This document shows, in pieces, positions 46,701 to 54,830 of a stretch of 64,000 bases of DNA. How positions within the stretch are numbered: position 1 is the first letter of the stretch; each line of letters opens with the position of its first letter. The stretch comes from Parapedobacter sp051400755. GTDB lineage: Bacteria > Bacteroidota > Bacteroidia > Sphingobacteriales > Sphingobacteriaceae. Location of the stretch: positions 1-64,000 of the forward strand of contig NZ_JBLFFL010000006.1 of assembly GCF_051400755.1 (NCBI RefSeq). Direction: 5' to 3'. Below the pieces are notes generated by a model. That model was not told the origin of the DNA. It saw nothing but the letters and a program-made list of their open reading frames with translations, and did no database searches. The position numbers were made by a program, and so were the translations under genes.

Positions 46701-46841
46701 ATGAAATACGGAAAATCTCCTATATCGTTTCATGATCAGGTAGAACGGCTTGAGAAAAGAGGGCTTATCATTGTTGATAAAGAACAAGCCGAGCGATTGG
46801 GATTTCCAGCTAATTGGCAACAAGAAGAATTTTGGAAGTAA
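46701..46841 (+). pseudogene. Abi_2 (AbiF/AbiD) N-terminal remnant
   Basis: A 46-codon frame begins MKYGKSPISFHDQVERLEKR and continues GLIIVDKEQAERLGFPANW before a stop. The first 35 residues follow the start of Abi_2 proteins (K-P-x-S/T-F-x-x-Q-x-x-x-L-x-x-R-G-L-I-I-x-D), which are normally about 300 aa. The last dozen residues do not fit, so I read it as the front of an Abi_2 gene joined to unrelated DNA by a deletion. Confidence 0.5.
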
Positions 46842-46916
46842 TGAAGTTACAATTTAAAGAACAAGATTCAGTTTCAAGCAGTAAAGGCCATTGCGGATTG
46901 TTTTGAGGGATAACGG
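46841..46916 (+). pseudogene. Frameshifted start of a restriction-type helicase gene
   Basis: An ATG overlapping the previous stop opens MKLQFKEQD. A shift of frame then restores FQAVKAIADCFEG before a stop. Together this resembles the first 24 residues of DEAD/DEAH restriction (Res/type III) subunits, which begin K-x-Q-F-K-x-Q-x-F-Q-x-x-A-x-x-A-V-x-D-x-F. The small loss after GAT explains the shift. Only the front is left, since hbd starts at 46931. Confidence 0.4.
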
Positions 46917-46930
46917 ATAAAATTAAACGG

Positions 46931-47785
46931 ATGAAACCAATAGCTAATATCAGCGTCATCGGGTCAGGCACCATGGGCAATGGAATCGCCCATGCGTTTG
47001 CACAATTCGGCCATGAAGTTTCCTTGATAGACGTCAACCCGGCTGCATTGGAAAAAGCGGTAGCCACCATCGGCACTAATCTCGATCGCCAGATCAACAA
47101 AGCACTCATCACCGAAGAAGATAAGCAACGCACACTCGGGCGCATCCGTACTTTTACCGACCTGGCCGATGGCGTGGCGCATGCCGACCTCGTGGTGGAA
47201 GCCGCGACGGAAAATGAACGGATCAAGCTGGACCTATTCCAGGCGTTGGACAATCAGTGTCCCGAACAGACCATACTGGCCAGCAATACCTCATCCATTT
47301 CCATCACCAAAATCGCTTCGGTCACCAAACGGGCACACTTGGTCATCGGGATGCATTTCATGAACCCGGTGCCGGTGATGAAATTAGTGGAAGTGATCCG
47401 GGGATACGACACGTCAACCGACACACTGGACACCATTATGGCGCTGGCAGCGCAATTGGATAAAGTACCCGTCGCGGTAAACGATTATCCCGGGTTTGTA
47501 GCCAATCGCATATTGATGCCCATGATCAATGAAGCCATATACGCATTATATGAGGGTGTGGCGGATGCCGAGGCGATCGATACGGTGATGAAGCTGGGGA
47601 TGGCCCATCCGATGGGCCCGTTGCAGCTGGCCGATTTTATCGGACTGGACGTTTGCCTGGCCATCCTTCGGGTACTGCATGACGGGTTTGGCCACCCGAA
47701 ATATGCCCCATGCCCCTTATTGGTGAACATGGTGACGGCAGGTAAGCTGGGTAAGAAATCCGGACGAGGGTTTTATACGTACTGA
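46931..47785 (+). CDS. hbd: 3-hydroxybutyryl-CoA dehydrogenase
   Basis: The 284-aa enzyme has the NAD loop VIGSGTMGNGIAHAFAQFG, the segment ASNTSSISITKIA and the catalytic HFMNPVPVMKLVEVI with His and Asn of the dehydrogenase dyad. The C-terminal helical domain (DYPGFVANRILMPMINEAIYAL, GMAHPMGPLQLADFIGLD) completes the family. It oxidises or reduces 3-hydroxyacyl-CoA in butyrate or fatty-acid metabolism. It is intact and of normal G+C content, although broken defence genes lie on both sides. Confidence 0.95.
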   Translation: MKPIANISVIGSGTMGNGIAHAFAQFGHEVSLIDVNPAALEKAVATIGTNLDRQINKALITEEDKQRTLGRIRTFTDLADGVAHADLVVEAATENERIKLDLFQALDNQCPEQTILASNTSSISITKIASVTKRAHLVIGMHFMNPVPVMKLVEVIRGYDTSTDTLDTIMALAAQLDKVPVAVNDYPGFVANRILMPMINEAIYALYEGVADAEAIDTVMKLGMAHPMGPLQLADFIGLDVCLAILRVLHDGFGHPKYAPCPLLVNMVTAGKLGKKSGRGFYTY

Positions 47786-47870
47786 TAAGCTTCTCTTCGA
47801 CAGGCGAACCTCCAACAAATCCAAAAAAGAGTAAGCTATATGCATTGTTATGTGCCGTATTTTTTAATTT

Positions 47871-48107
47871 TCATCCGTTATTTTTGCAATTTTTCCTTTG
47901 ACCAAATAGTGCAACAACTTTGTTTCTTGCTCCAAATAGGCTGTTAATCCATTTAGGTCCACTTGCGAAAAATAGTTTTCCAATTTTAGTAATGTCTATT
48001 TTGTCTGTTTCGTCTAAAAACGAACTTTGGTAACTATCAACATAGTCAAACAAATTGTCGTCCGTTTTTAATGTTGAATTGTCTGGTATTTTAGATTTCG
48101 TTACCAT
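47871..48107 (-). pseudogene. Truncated DUF2867-like gene
   Basis: A 78-aa frame starts MVTKSKIPDNSTLKTDDNLFDYVD and reaches NSLFGARNKVVALFGQRKN before a stop. The pattern matches the front half of DUF2867-type proteins, which are about 150 aa. Just before the end, a one-base shift would continue KIAKITDEN, so a single-base indel in an A-run broke the frame and the rest is missing. It belongs to a slice of foreign or decayed DNA. Confidence 0.5.
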
Positions 48108-48133
48108 TAGCGGTTCGTTGTTTTGAAAGATAT

Positions 48134-48235
48134 TTATGCCTTTTCAATCATTTGTCGGTGGATTTCATGTCTGTTCACGCCCTTATCGTCTTGAAAAAGT
48201 ACTGGTGCAGCTTTTACACTTGCAATGTTACCCTG
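48134..48235 (-). pseudogene. C-terminal fragment of an unknown gene before DUF2867 remnant
   Basis: Thirty-three codons without a start end ASVKAAPVLFQDDKGVNRHEIHRQ-MIEKA and a stop, 26 nt before the DUF2867 remnant on the same strand. It reads like the tail of a small enzyme gene. The left part of its gene is absent: the frame is cut at 48236. I do not recognise the family. Confidence 0.35.
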
Positions 48236-48327
48236 TTAAGTGAACTAGCCAATTTAAGTTTTTCAGAATTTTTGGCTAACCGCAAATTGGCTGCGTTGTA
48301 TCCATCTTACTTTGCAAAAAAGTAACG

Positions 48328-48666
48328 ATGAAAACAGCTATTATTGGAAGCCGCACGTTTACGGACTACGAATTTTTAAAGGAAAAACTTCAACACATCG
48401 AAGGTATAACGCAAATCATTTCAGGGGGCGCTATGGGAGCTGATCGTCTTGCCGAACGTTATGCTTCCGAATATGGTATCGATATTGTCCTGATTAAGCC
48501 CGATTGGAAGACCTATGGAAAGGCCGCTGGGCTACGAAGAAATGAGGTGCTGATTGAGAAATCTGAAATGGTTATTATCTTTTGGGATGGAAAATCGCCC
48601 GGAACCAAATACTCGCTTGATCTGGCGAAGAAGGCAAAAAAGCGGATCAAGTTATATAAGTTTTGA
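48328..48666 (+). CDS. SLOG-family protein (YspA / cpYpsA-related, DUF2493)
   Basis: The 112-aa Rossmann-like protein has IIGSRTFTDYEFL at the front, ISGGAMGADRLAERYASEYGID as the nucleotide-sugar loop and GLRRNEVLIEKSEMVIIFWDG with the conserved Arg-Asn, the hallmarks of the YspA/DUF2493 branch of SLOG. SLOG domains bind nucleotides or nucleotide derivatives and are frequent in defence islands as sensors. It stands alone here, 94 bp before the WYL regulator on the same strand, so the two might form one unit ahead of the McrBC operon. Confidence 0.82.
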   Translation: MKTAIIGSRTFTDYEFLKEKLQHIEGITQIISGGAMGADRLAERYASEYGIDIVLIKPDWKTYGKAAGLRRNEVLIEKSEMVIIFWDGKSPGTKYSLDLAKKAKKRIKLYKF

Positions 48667-48760
48667 TCACCATGAAGAGCTCGCGGACCATCGACGTTTG
48701 CTTGACTTAATTTTTTTCCGTAAGCTTGTGAAAGAAACTAATAAGCAATAAAATCAATTT

Positions 48761-49810
48761 ATGCCTACCAATTTAGACGCCTTGCTTCGGTATCATACCA
48801 TTGACCGCTGCCTGCAAAATCGCTTTCGGAAATGGACCTGGGAAGACCTTTCTGAAGCATGTTTTGAAGCCTTAGACGAAATCCGTTACCGCGACAGCAA
48901 AGTTGGGGTCAGCAAGCGTACCATCGAAAACGATATCCGCATCATGCGCAGCGATATCCTCGGGTACAACGCTCCCATTGTCTGCGAGAAGGGTCAATAC
49001 CGATACTCCGATCCCGAGTATTCCATCAAGAACGCCAGCCTCAAAACGGCAGACGTGTTCAACATCAGTATTGCCGCAAAGATCCTTGGGCATTATAAGG
49101 GATTCAATTTACACGATGACCTTTCCGAGATCGTTACGCGGGTAGAGACGAAGCTACAGGTGGCGGAGTATGACGATGCGCAGCGTGTCATTCAGTTTGA
49201 GGGGATTCCGCCCAGCAAAGGTCAAGAATTCCTAAAACCCTTTGCCGATGCAATCACGCAACGCACTGTGCTCAAGCTGCATTATCAACGGTTTGACAAG
49301 CCCGGCCCATGGGAGCATGTCTTGCATCCCTATTTGTTGAAAGAATACCGCAACCGGTGGTACCTGCTGGGCTTCAATCCAAAGGTCGATAAGATCACCA
49401 CCTACGCGTTAGACCGAATTGTCGGCTACGAGCCGCTTCCGGAAGTGAAGTATATCACTAACATAGCCCTCAATCCGGATGAGTATTTTCGCCATACCAT
49501 CGGTATTACCTACACCGGCGAACCACCCATCCGTATCCGCCTGTTTGTTAAGCAAGACTTCATACCATATTTAGAGACCCAACCGCTTCATGCCAGCCAG
49601 CGTAGGGTGGGGGAGCGTACAGATGGCGCGGTGTATGAGCTCGAGGTTGTCAATAATCCGGAATTACAGACCCTGTTGCTCGGATTCGCGGATATCATCA
49701 CCGTGGAAGAACCCGCGGTGCTTCGCAATCAGCTTGGCCAACGGCTGCAAGCGGCCTCGTCGGCCTATGGAGAGATAGTCAATAAGGAAGATCATCAGCC
49801 GAATCTATGA
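48761..49810 (+). CDS. WYL-domain transcriptional regulator
   Basis: The 349-aa protein has an N-terminal winged helix (about 1-75; DSKVGVSKRTIENDIRIMRSDILGYNAPIVCEKGQYRYSDP) and a WYL domain (about 165-245; LKLHYQRFDKPGPWEHVLHPYLLKEYRNRWYLLGF), followed by a WCX-like C-terminus. WYL domains sense nucleic acid or nucleotide ligands and control many defence operons. It is 0.45 kb ahead of an McrBC-type operon in the same orientation but separated by a convergent small gene, so it more likely acts in trans on that operon than shares its message. Confidence 0.9.
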   Translation: MPTNLDALLRYHTIDRCLQNRFRKWTWEDLSEACFEALDEIRYRDSKVGVSKRTIENDIRIMRSDILGYNAPIVCEKGQYRYSDPEYSIKNASLKTADVFNISIAAKILGHYKGFNLHDDLSEIVTRVETKLQVAEYDDAQRVIQFEGIPPSKGQEFLKPFADAITQRTVLKLHYQRFDKPGPWEHVLHPYLLKEYRNRWYLLGFNPKVDKITTYALDRIVGYEPLPEVKYITNIALNPDEYFRHTIGITYTGEPPIRIRLFVKQDFIPYLETQPLHASQRRVGERTDGAVYELEVVNNPELQTLLLGFADIITVEEPAVLRNQLGQRLQAASSAYGEIVNKEDHQPNL

Positions 49811-50132
49811 TGAAACGATTGATTTCTTTTCTGGTAACGGCGTTCAGGTTCTTGATTGATTCGAATGTGATCCCGAGCTCGTCTACTACTGAAAGCAGTT
49901 GCTTGACGTTGGTGTCGGAAACAGAACGAAGGTCCTCGAATTTTGTAAATAGCGTATCGCCCTCGGCAAAGAGCTCATCGATTTCTTTCCATTCGCCATT
50001 CATAGCAAGGTTAAAAATGATGAGGTTCAAACCGTCAACGGTCTCTTCGAGTTCCACTAAGGCTTCTAAAATGAATTTCCGGTATTTGTGTTGATGATCA
50101 GTAACCATGTTATCAATATAATGTTGAAACAA
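49779..50132 (-). CDS. Small acidic helical hypothetical protein
   Basis: A 117-aa frame, or 109 aa from the second ATG (50108), predicts an all-helical acidic protein (VELEETVDGLNLIIFNLAMNGEWKEIDELFAEGDTLFTKFEDL). I know no family. It runs against the WYL gene and overlaps its last 32 bp. It sits between the WYL regulator and mcrB, so an accessory or immunity-type role is conceivable, but nothing in the sequence shows it. Confidence 0.55.
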   Translation of the reverse strand: MFQHYIDNMVTDHQHKYRKFILEALVELEETVDGLNLIIFNLAMNGEWKEIDELFAEGDTLFTKFEDLRSVSDTNVKQLLSVVDELGITFESIKNLNAVTRKEINRFIIDSADDLPY

Positions 50133-50256
50133 ATATCCCTTCGGCCTACGCAGCCAATTTGCGTTTGTAGAAAAGCGAATGCAGGTAGGTCACGTTATCC
50201 TGGGTGAATTTTGCAGCGATGAAATGATTCAAAAAAAATAATATAGATAAATTGAC

Positions 50257-52047
50257 ATGCAAATAAAAAACAAGAAAGCAACGTACGACAAATTTGACGA
50301 ATTCGTCGAAGCCTTTTTGGTAGGGAAACGATACCTGTCGAGGCCGGGTACCGAGGAGCAGGCGACCGTCATCACCCTGGACAACTTAAACAAATGCATA
50401 GAGACATTCGTCAAGAACGCTATTACAGGCAAGGGTGACGACAATGAGCTCAATTTTGAAAGTAAGGCAAAACAGCAATTTGAAGTTGTTCACCAAGAAG
50501 TGAAGGACCTTTTTGCGCATTGCCTTTGGCTGTGGTGTTTTGCCGTTCTAGACATGACGGATAAAGGTAAGGCTACGGCTGTAAACCTCCTGTCTGATGG
50601 CCTCGTTGACGAAACCGATTTTCGCAATTTGGGGTTTGCCAACGGAGGTACATATCATAAGCAAAACAAACCTAATGAAATCGCATTTATCCTATTGCTC
50701 CTCAAAGATCTCGTCGAACGTCATCCAGGTGATGCAAAAACACTTGAAGAAAAAAGCATTAAACAAAACATCATTAAAGAAAACATCATCAAGTTCATAA
50801 AACCTGCGCCCGATGCCGCTCATGATACGCAACAGACGGAAGATCCCGCTTACAGCGGCATTCGGAACAGGCAGAACGCCATAGGCAATATCCTACTTCA
50901 TTTATGCCAATCGGAAAATTATGAAGCTATCGTATCCAATAGCCACAAGACGCAGTTGGCAGAGACGTTCAAAGGCTTGCTGGTCACGGATCAAAAGAAA
51001 TGGGAAGAATGGGATATCGACGACAAACTTTCCGATATCCGGAAGCTAATCACTGAATATAAAAAAGGTAAGGAAGACTTTTCGTTTTACGACCATGATG
51101 TTCGCTCGCTTTGGAATCCCATGGAATCGGAGCTGGACACTTATCTCACTTATAAAAAGGCTGTGGTTCTATACGGCCCGCCGGGAACCTCCAAAACGTA
51201 CACGGCAAACAAGCTCGCGCAAAATCTTATTGTCAAGGAGTTTCTTCGAAAGCATCGATCAGAAGGTATGGTCACGTTATTAAGCGAAGAAAATAGAGCG
51301 ACGCTTTTTGCCGATCATACCCATCACTTTCAATTGCACGCAAGCCTAACCTATGAAGACTTTATCGTTGGCTATCAATTGAGGAATGGGGTCACGGAAG
51401 TACAACCGGGAAAACTCTTACGGGTGATCAATGAGATCAGGGAGAAAGGCGACGGCTTGCCGCATGTGATTATTCTAGATGAGATCAACCGCGTTGATCT
51501 TTCCAGGCTGTTCGGTGAGTTGTTCAGTGCCATGGAGTCCCGCGGAAAAGAAATCGTTTTGCCGATTAGCGGTACGTTTACACTATGTGTTCCGGAAAAT
51601 GTTTACTTCATTGGTACTATGAACGAAATTGACTTTTCCCTGGAGCGGGTTGATTTTGCATTACGTCGGCGCTTTCTATGGCAGTTTATGGGATTTAGCG
51701 AAGAGTCGTTACGCGAGATGATTGAGAGCTCGCTACAAAATTTACGCATAAATGGAGAATTTATCGATGGCTTTATAACCAATTGTAAAGCAGTCAACAG
51801 CGAAATAAACAAAGATCCGGATTTTGGAGCGCAGTATCAAATTGGCCATGCAATTTTTGCAGAAATCAATGGCGTTGTTAAAACGTTCCGGGATACCGGG
51901 AAGCATTCAAAAAACCTGAAAGAGGTCACAAATATCCTTTGGAAAATCAGTATCCGGCCACTTTTGGAAGCATATTATGGGAATGCCGATGCGGCAACCC
52001 GCGAAACCAGACTAAAAACCTATGAGCAAATCTTCACGGAAAAGTAG
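50257..52047 (+). CDS. mcrB: McrB-like AAA+ GTPase/ATPase
   Basis: The 596-aa protein has a variable N-terminal recognition domain (about 1-260) and a C-terminal AAA+ module. Walker A is GPPGTSKT (307-314), Walker B is VIILDEINR with Asp408/Glu409, and the McrB signature MNxxD appears as TMNEID (Asn456, Asp459), followed by the arginine stretch FALRRRF. In McrBC the ring of this protein translocates on DNA and recruits the nuclease subunit. The N-terminal part shows no DUF3578 or other known base-reader fold that I recognise, so the target is unclear. It begins a four-gene operon with overlapping genes, in A+T-richer DNA. Confidence 0.88.
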   Translation: MQIKNKKATYDKFDEFVEAFLVGKRYLSRPGTEEQATVITLDNLNKCIETFVKNAITGKGDDNELNFESKAKQQFEVVHQEVKDLFAHCLWLWCFAVLDMTDKGKATAVNLLSDGLVDETDFRNLGFANGGTYHKQNKPNEIAFILLLLKDLVERHPGDAKTLEEKSIKQNIIKENIIKFIKPAPDAAHDTQQTEDPAYSGIRNRQNAIGNILLHLCQSENYEAIVSNSHKTQLAETFKGLLVTDQKKWEEWDIDDKLSDIRKLITEYKKGKEDFSFYDHDVRSLWNPMESELDTYLTYKKAVVLYGPPGTSKTYTANKLAQNLIVKEFLRKHRSEGMVTLLSEENRATLFADHTHHFQLHASLTYEDFIVGYQLRNGVTEVQPGKLLRVINEIREKGDGLPHVIILDEINRVDLSRLFGELFSAMESRGKEIVLPISGTFTLCVPENVYFIGTMNEIDFSLERVDFALRRRFLWQFMGFSEESLREMIESSLQNLRINGEFIDGFITNCKAVNSEINKDPDFGAQYQIGHAIFAEINGVVKTFRDTGKHSKNLKEVTNILWKISIRPLLEAYYGNADAATRETRLKTYEQIFTEK

Positions 52048-53407
52048 GGCAGGGGCCATTCTCTTGCGCGCCAAGGATTGTACGCCCTTTCTAGATGAGG
52101 ATCAAGAGGCCGTAGGCGAGGTTGCTGCCTTTTTGTTGAAACAAGCGGGAGCAGCCGCGAACCGTTTCAGCCTTGCGCACAAAGCAGAGCGAAAGACGGA
52201 TGAAGAAAGTCCATTGATCGAGTTCGATTATCCTACAAAAAGGTGGTGCGCGGGCCGGTTTGTCGGCAGTATGGAGTTCGAATACAACAAAAAGCGATAC
52301 GAGTTGGTTATTGAGCCACGCTTCGGGTCTTATTCGCTCTTCCGGATGATTGGTATGGTTTTCAATGTACGCACGTTACCGGCATTCACCGACATTGTGA
52401 AAGACCAATCTCCGGCCGATTTTTTCAGGCGATTCATCGCCTATCTTTGGGTCCATAGGCTAGCTGACTGCAATAGGTATGGCGTGCCGACACATCGGTA
52501 CGAACATACCAGCGTGGGAACAGCCCTTAAAGGGAAATTGTTAATAAGGCCCACGATGTTCTCGCTCCATCGAAGGGAAGAATTGGTTTGCAGTCAGCTT
52601 GAAAGGGGAACAGATCCGATAGTGGCCCGTATCATTTGGCAAGCTTATCGCCGTTTGGCCAAAGAGTATCAATTCGATAACCGTCTGTTTCCCGATTCGG
52701 CCAACGATGCCCTTCAGCGTTTCGGCATGGCAGGCAATCTAAACCAGGCAATTACTGAGCCGGAGTATCGCGGGATTAAGTTGCGTGTTATCTACCAGCC
52801 CTGGAAGTCCCTGATTGATTTATCATGGGAGATTTTGAAAAACCGGACAGCACATCAGCAACGCATTTCTACCCCTTCGGGACATGCACTGTTTTTTGAC
52901 ATGGCAGAGATTTGGGAAGCCTATCTGGGGCGGTTAATGGAAACCGAATTTGCAGCAGACGGCTGGGTCCGTACCACCAATAGGTTTTTTTCTTATGCCG
53001 ATAATTTTTTCAACCGCGAGCTCATTCCGGACATCGTCCTAGAGAAGGGGGATAAAGCACTTGTTTTCGATGCCAAGTATAAACGGATGGACTGGATTGG
53101 AAAAGATGTGGACCGTAGCGATTTTTTCCAATTGCACACCTATATTCATTATATGCAGCAGAATAAGCAAGTTATAGGTTCCGGGCTGCTCTATCCGGTT
53201 TCAGCGGGGCTGGGCATACCGGCCGGCGCCGTTTCAAAAAGCTTGTATGGACTAGGTAAAATACCAACGCGTTTGTTTATAGACGGGGTAGAATTTCCGT
53301 CAGAATCGGCGGGTAGTAAACCTGATGAGCTGACAGCAATTTACGCTAAAAACGAGCGTGCTTTCGTAGCGCGCATGAAAGACCATTATGAAACTCACGA
53401 AGTCTGA
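52022..53407 (+). CDS. mcrC: McrC-like PD-(D/E)xK nuclease subunit
   Basis: The 461-aa protein shows an N-terminal beta-rich domain with WCAGRFVGSMEFEYNKKRYELVIEPRFG and LKGKLLIRPTMF, then the nuclease core ELIPDIVLEKGDKALVFDAKYK, with Asp337 and Asp350-Ala-Lys352 as the D...D-x-K active site. This is the arrangement of McrC, which stimulates the McrB motor and cuts DNA. The gene overlaps mcrB by 26 bp, so translation is coupled. It is longer than Escherichia coli McrC (about 350 aa) because of the extended N-terminus and the tail. Confidence 0.88.
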   Translation: MSKSSRKSRAGAILLRAKDCTPFLDEDQEAVGEVAAFLLKQAGAAANRFSLAHKAERKTDEESPLIEFDYPTKRWCAGRFVGSMEFEYNKKRYELVIEPRFGSYSLFRMIGMVFNVRTLPAFTDIVKDQSPADFFRRFIAYLWVHRLADCNRYGVPTHRYEHTSVGTALKGKLLIRPTMFSLHRREELVCSQLERGTDPIVARIIWQAYRRLAKEYQFDNRLFPDSANDALQRFGMAGNLNQAITEPEYRGIKLRVIYQPWKSLIDLSWEILKNRTAHQQRISTPSGHALFFDMAEIWEAYLGRLMETEFAADGWVRTTNRFFSYADNFFNRELIPDIVLEKGDKALVFDAKYKRMDWIGKDVDRSDFFQLHTYIHYMQQNKQVIGSGLLYPVSAGLGIPAGAVSKSLYGLGKIPTRLFIDGVEFPSESAGSKPDELTAIYAKNERAFVARMKDHYETHEV

Positions 53408-54824
53408 TTTTTTACTTTACCTCGCGTGCAAAGAAAGCCTTTGGCTTAAAAAACATAAGCCAGCACAGTTTCCCCAAACTGAAGTGACCGAGTTTGAAAG
53501 AAAACTGTCTGGTGATGGTTATGCCGTAGAGGAAATTGCCCAAGGGCTTTTTCCAGGCGCACAGCACGATAAAAGTCAAAATGAAATTGTCCGAGACCCT
53601 GCGCAATTTTTTTTCCAAGCCTCCTTCACCGATGGCGAAGTGATGGCAAGAACCGATATTTTAGAGCGCCTAGATGCCGATAGTTGGGCCATAGTCGAAG
53701 TTAAATCATCGACCCGTGTAAAAAAAGACCACCTCTATGATCTTGCGTTTCAGCAGACCGTCTTAGCACGTTGCGGATTTCCGGTAAAGGAGGTCTTTGT
53801 GATGCATTGCAACAAGAATTATGTTCGTAACGGCCCCTTGGTCGCTGAGGCATTTCTCGTGTGGGAAAACGTTACTGAGCAGGTTATCAAGTTGTTGCCA
53901 GAAGTAAAACGAACGATCCGGCAAGCGTTGGATTATTTGGCTCTCCCCAGTATTGATGAATCGCGATGTGGCTGCCTCTACAAGACTAAAGGCAGTCATT
54001 GTACCACCTTCGGATACTTCAACCAACAGGTGCCCGAATACAGTATTTATACCTTGTCCAATATCCGTGAAAAGCAAATACAAAGCTATCTGACACAACA
54101 GATTTTAGATTTGAGTGATGTAGATGAGGAAAAACTGACCGGAAGGCAGAAATTGGAAGTGATGTCATACAAGCAGCGGACGCCTATCATCCGGGGTGAA
54201 ACCATCCGCCACATGTTAGATGCATTGGTCTTTCCCCTTTATTTTTACGATTATGAAACGTATGGGGAGCCCATCCCGTTTTTTGATGGAATGTCGCCCC
54301 ATCAGCATCTGGTGTTTCAGGTTTCTGTACATAAGCTCGACGCAACGGGTACGCTTACCCATTTTGAATATCTTAGTGATAAGCTCGAATATCCGCTGCC
54401 GCTGTTGGATGCAATGCGCAATTTTACTGGTCAGGATGGCACGTTTGTTTCATGGAACAGTTCCTTTGAGAACAGCCGAAATAAGGAAATGGCTGCTCGA
54501 TTGCCGACCATGCGACCATACCTCGACTATATAACGGCCCATTCGTTCGATTTAATGGATGTCTTTAAGCAAGATTATGTGGATTATCGCTCCAAAGGAT
54601 CTATTTCCATAAAGAAAATCCTGCCCATCCTTTGTCCCCATCTCAGCTATACCACGCTCGAAATACAAGGAGGGACGGCAGCGCAGGAGGGATGGCGAAA
54701 GTTAGTTTTCGAAGGTTTACCGGATATGGAAAAAGAAACCCTTGAGCGAAACTTATTGGCTTATTGCGAACTTGATACGAGGGCCATGGTCGAGATATAT
54801 CAGCAGTTAAAGAAGACAAGCTAA
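53388..54824 (+). CDS. DUF2779-type protein: Cas4-like [Fe-S] nuclease plus DnaQ-like exonuclease
   Basis: The 478-aa protein combines two modules. Residues 1-215 look like a RecB/Cas4 nuclease: Cys14 (LACKES), Asp90 with Glu104-Val-Lys106 as catalytic residues, and Cys194/Cys196/Cys205 as the remaining ligands of a probable [4Fe-4S] cluster. Residues 280-478 look like a DEDD exonuclease: D288-Y-E290, FE361 in WNSSFEN, and D463 in YCELDTRAM. These are assignments by eye. It overlaps mcrC by 20 bp. I know of DUF2779 as an uncharacterised family; its tight place behind mcrBC suggests end processing of McrBC-cut DNA. Confidence 0.75.
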   Translation: MKLTKSDFLLYLACKESLWLKKHKPAQFPQTEVTEFERKLSGDGYAVEEIAQGLFPGAQHDKSQNEIVRDPAQFFFQASFTDGEVMARTDILERLDADSWAIVEVKSSTRVKKDHLYDLAFQQTVLARCGFPVKEVFVMHCNKNYVRNGPLVAEAFLVWENVTEQVIKLLPEVKRTIRQALDYLALPSIDESRCGCLYKTKGSHCTTFGYFNQQVPEYSIYTLSNIREKQIQSYLTQQILDLSDVDEEKLTGRQKLEVMSYKQRTPIIRGETIRHMLDALVFPLYFYDYETYGEPIPFFDGMSPHQHLVFQVSVHKLDATGTLTHFEYLSDKLEYPLPLLDAMRNFTGQDGTFVSWNSSFENSRNKEMAARLPTMRPYLDYITAHSFDLMDVFKQDYVDYRSKGSISIKKILPILCPHLSYTTLEIQGGTAAQEGWRKLVFEGLPDMEKETLERNLLAYCELDTRAMVEIYQQLKKTS

Positions 54825-54830
54825 TCATGT

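Noticed and set aside
51175..51198. McrB Walker A reading GPPGTSKT instead of GPPGTGKT as a sign of inactivation
   Set aside because: The Lys and Thr that hold the phosphate are intact and the Gly-to-Ser change occurs in McrB-type proteins, so I do not treat it as loss of function.
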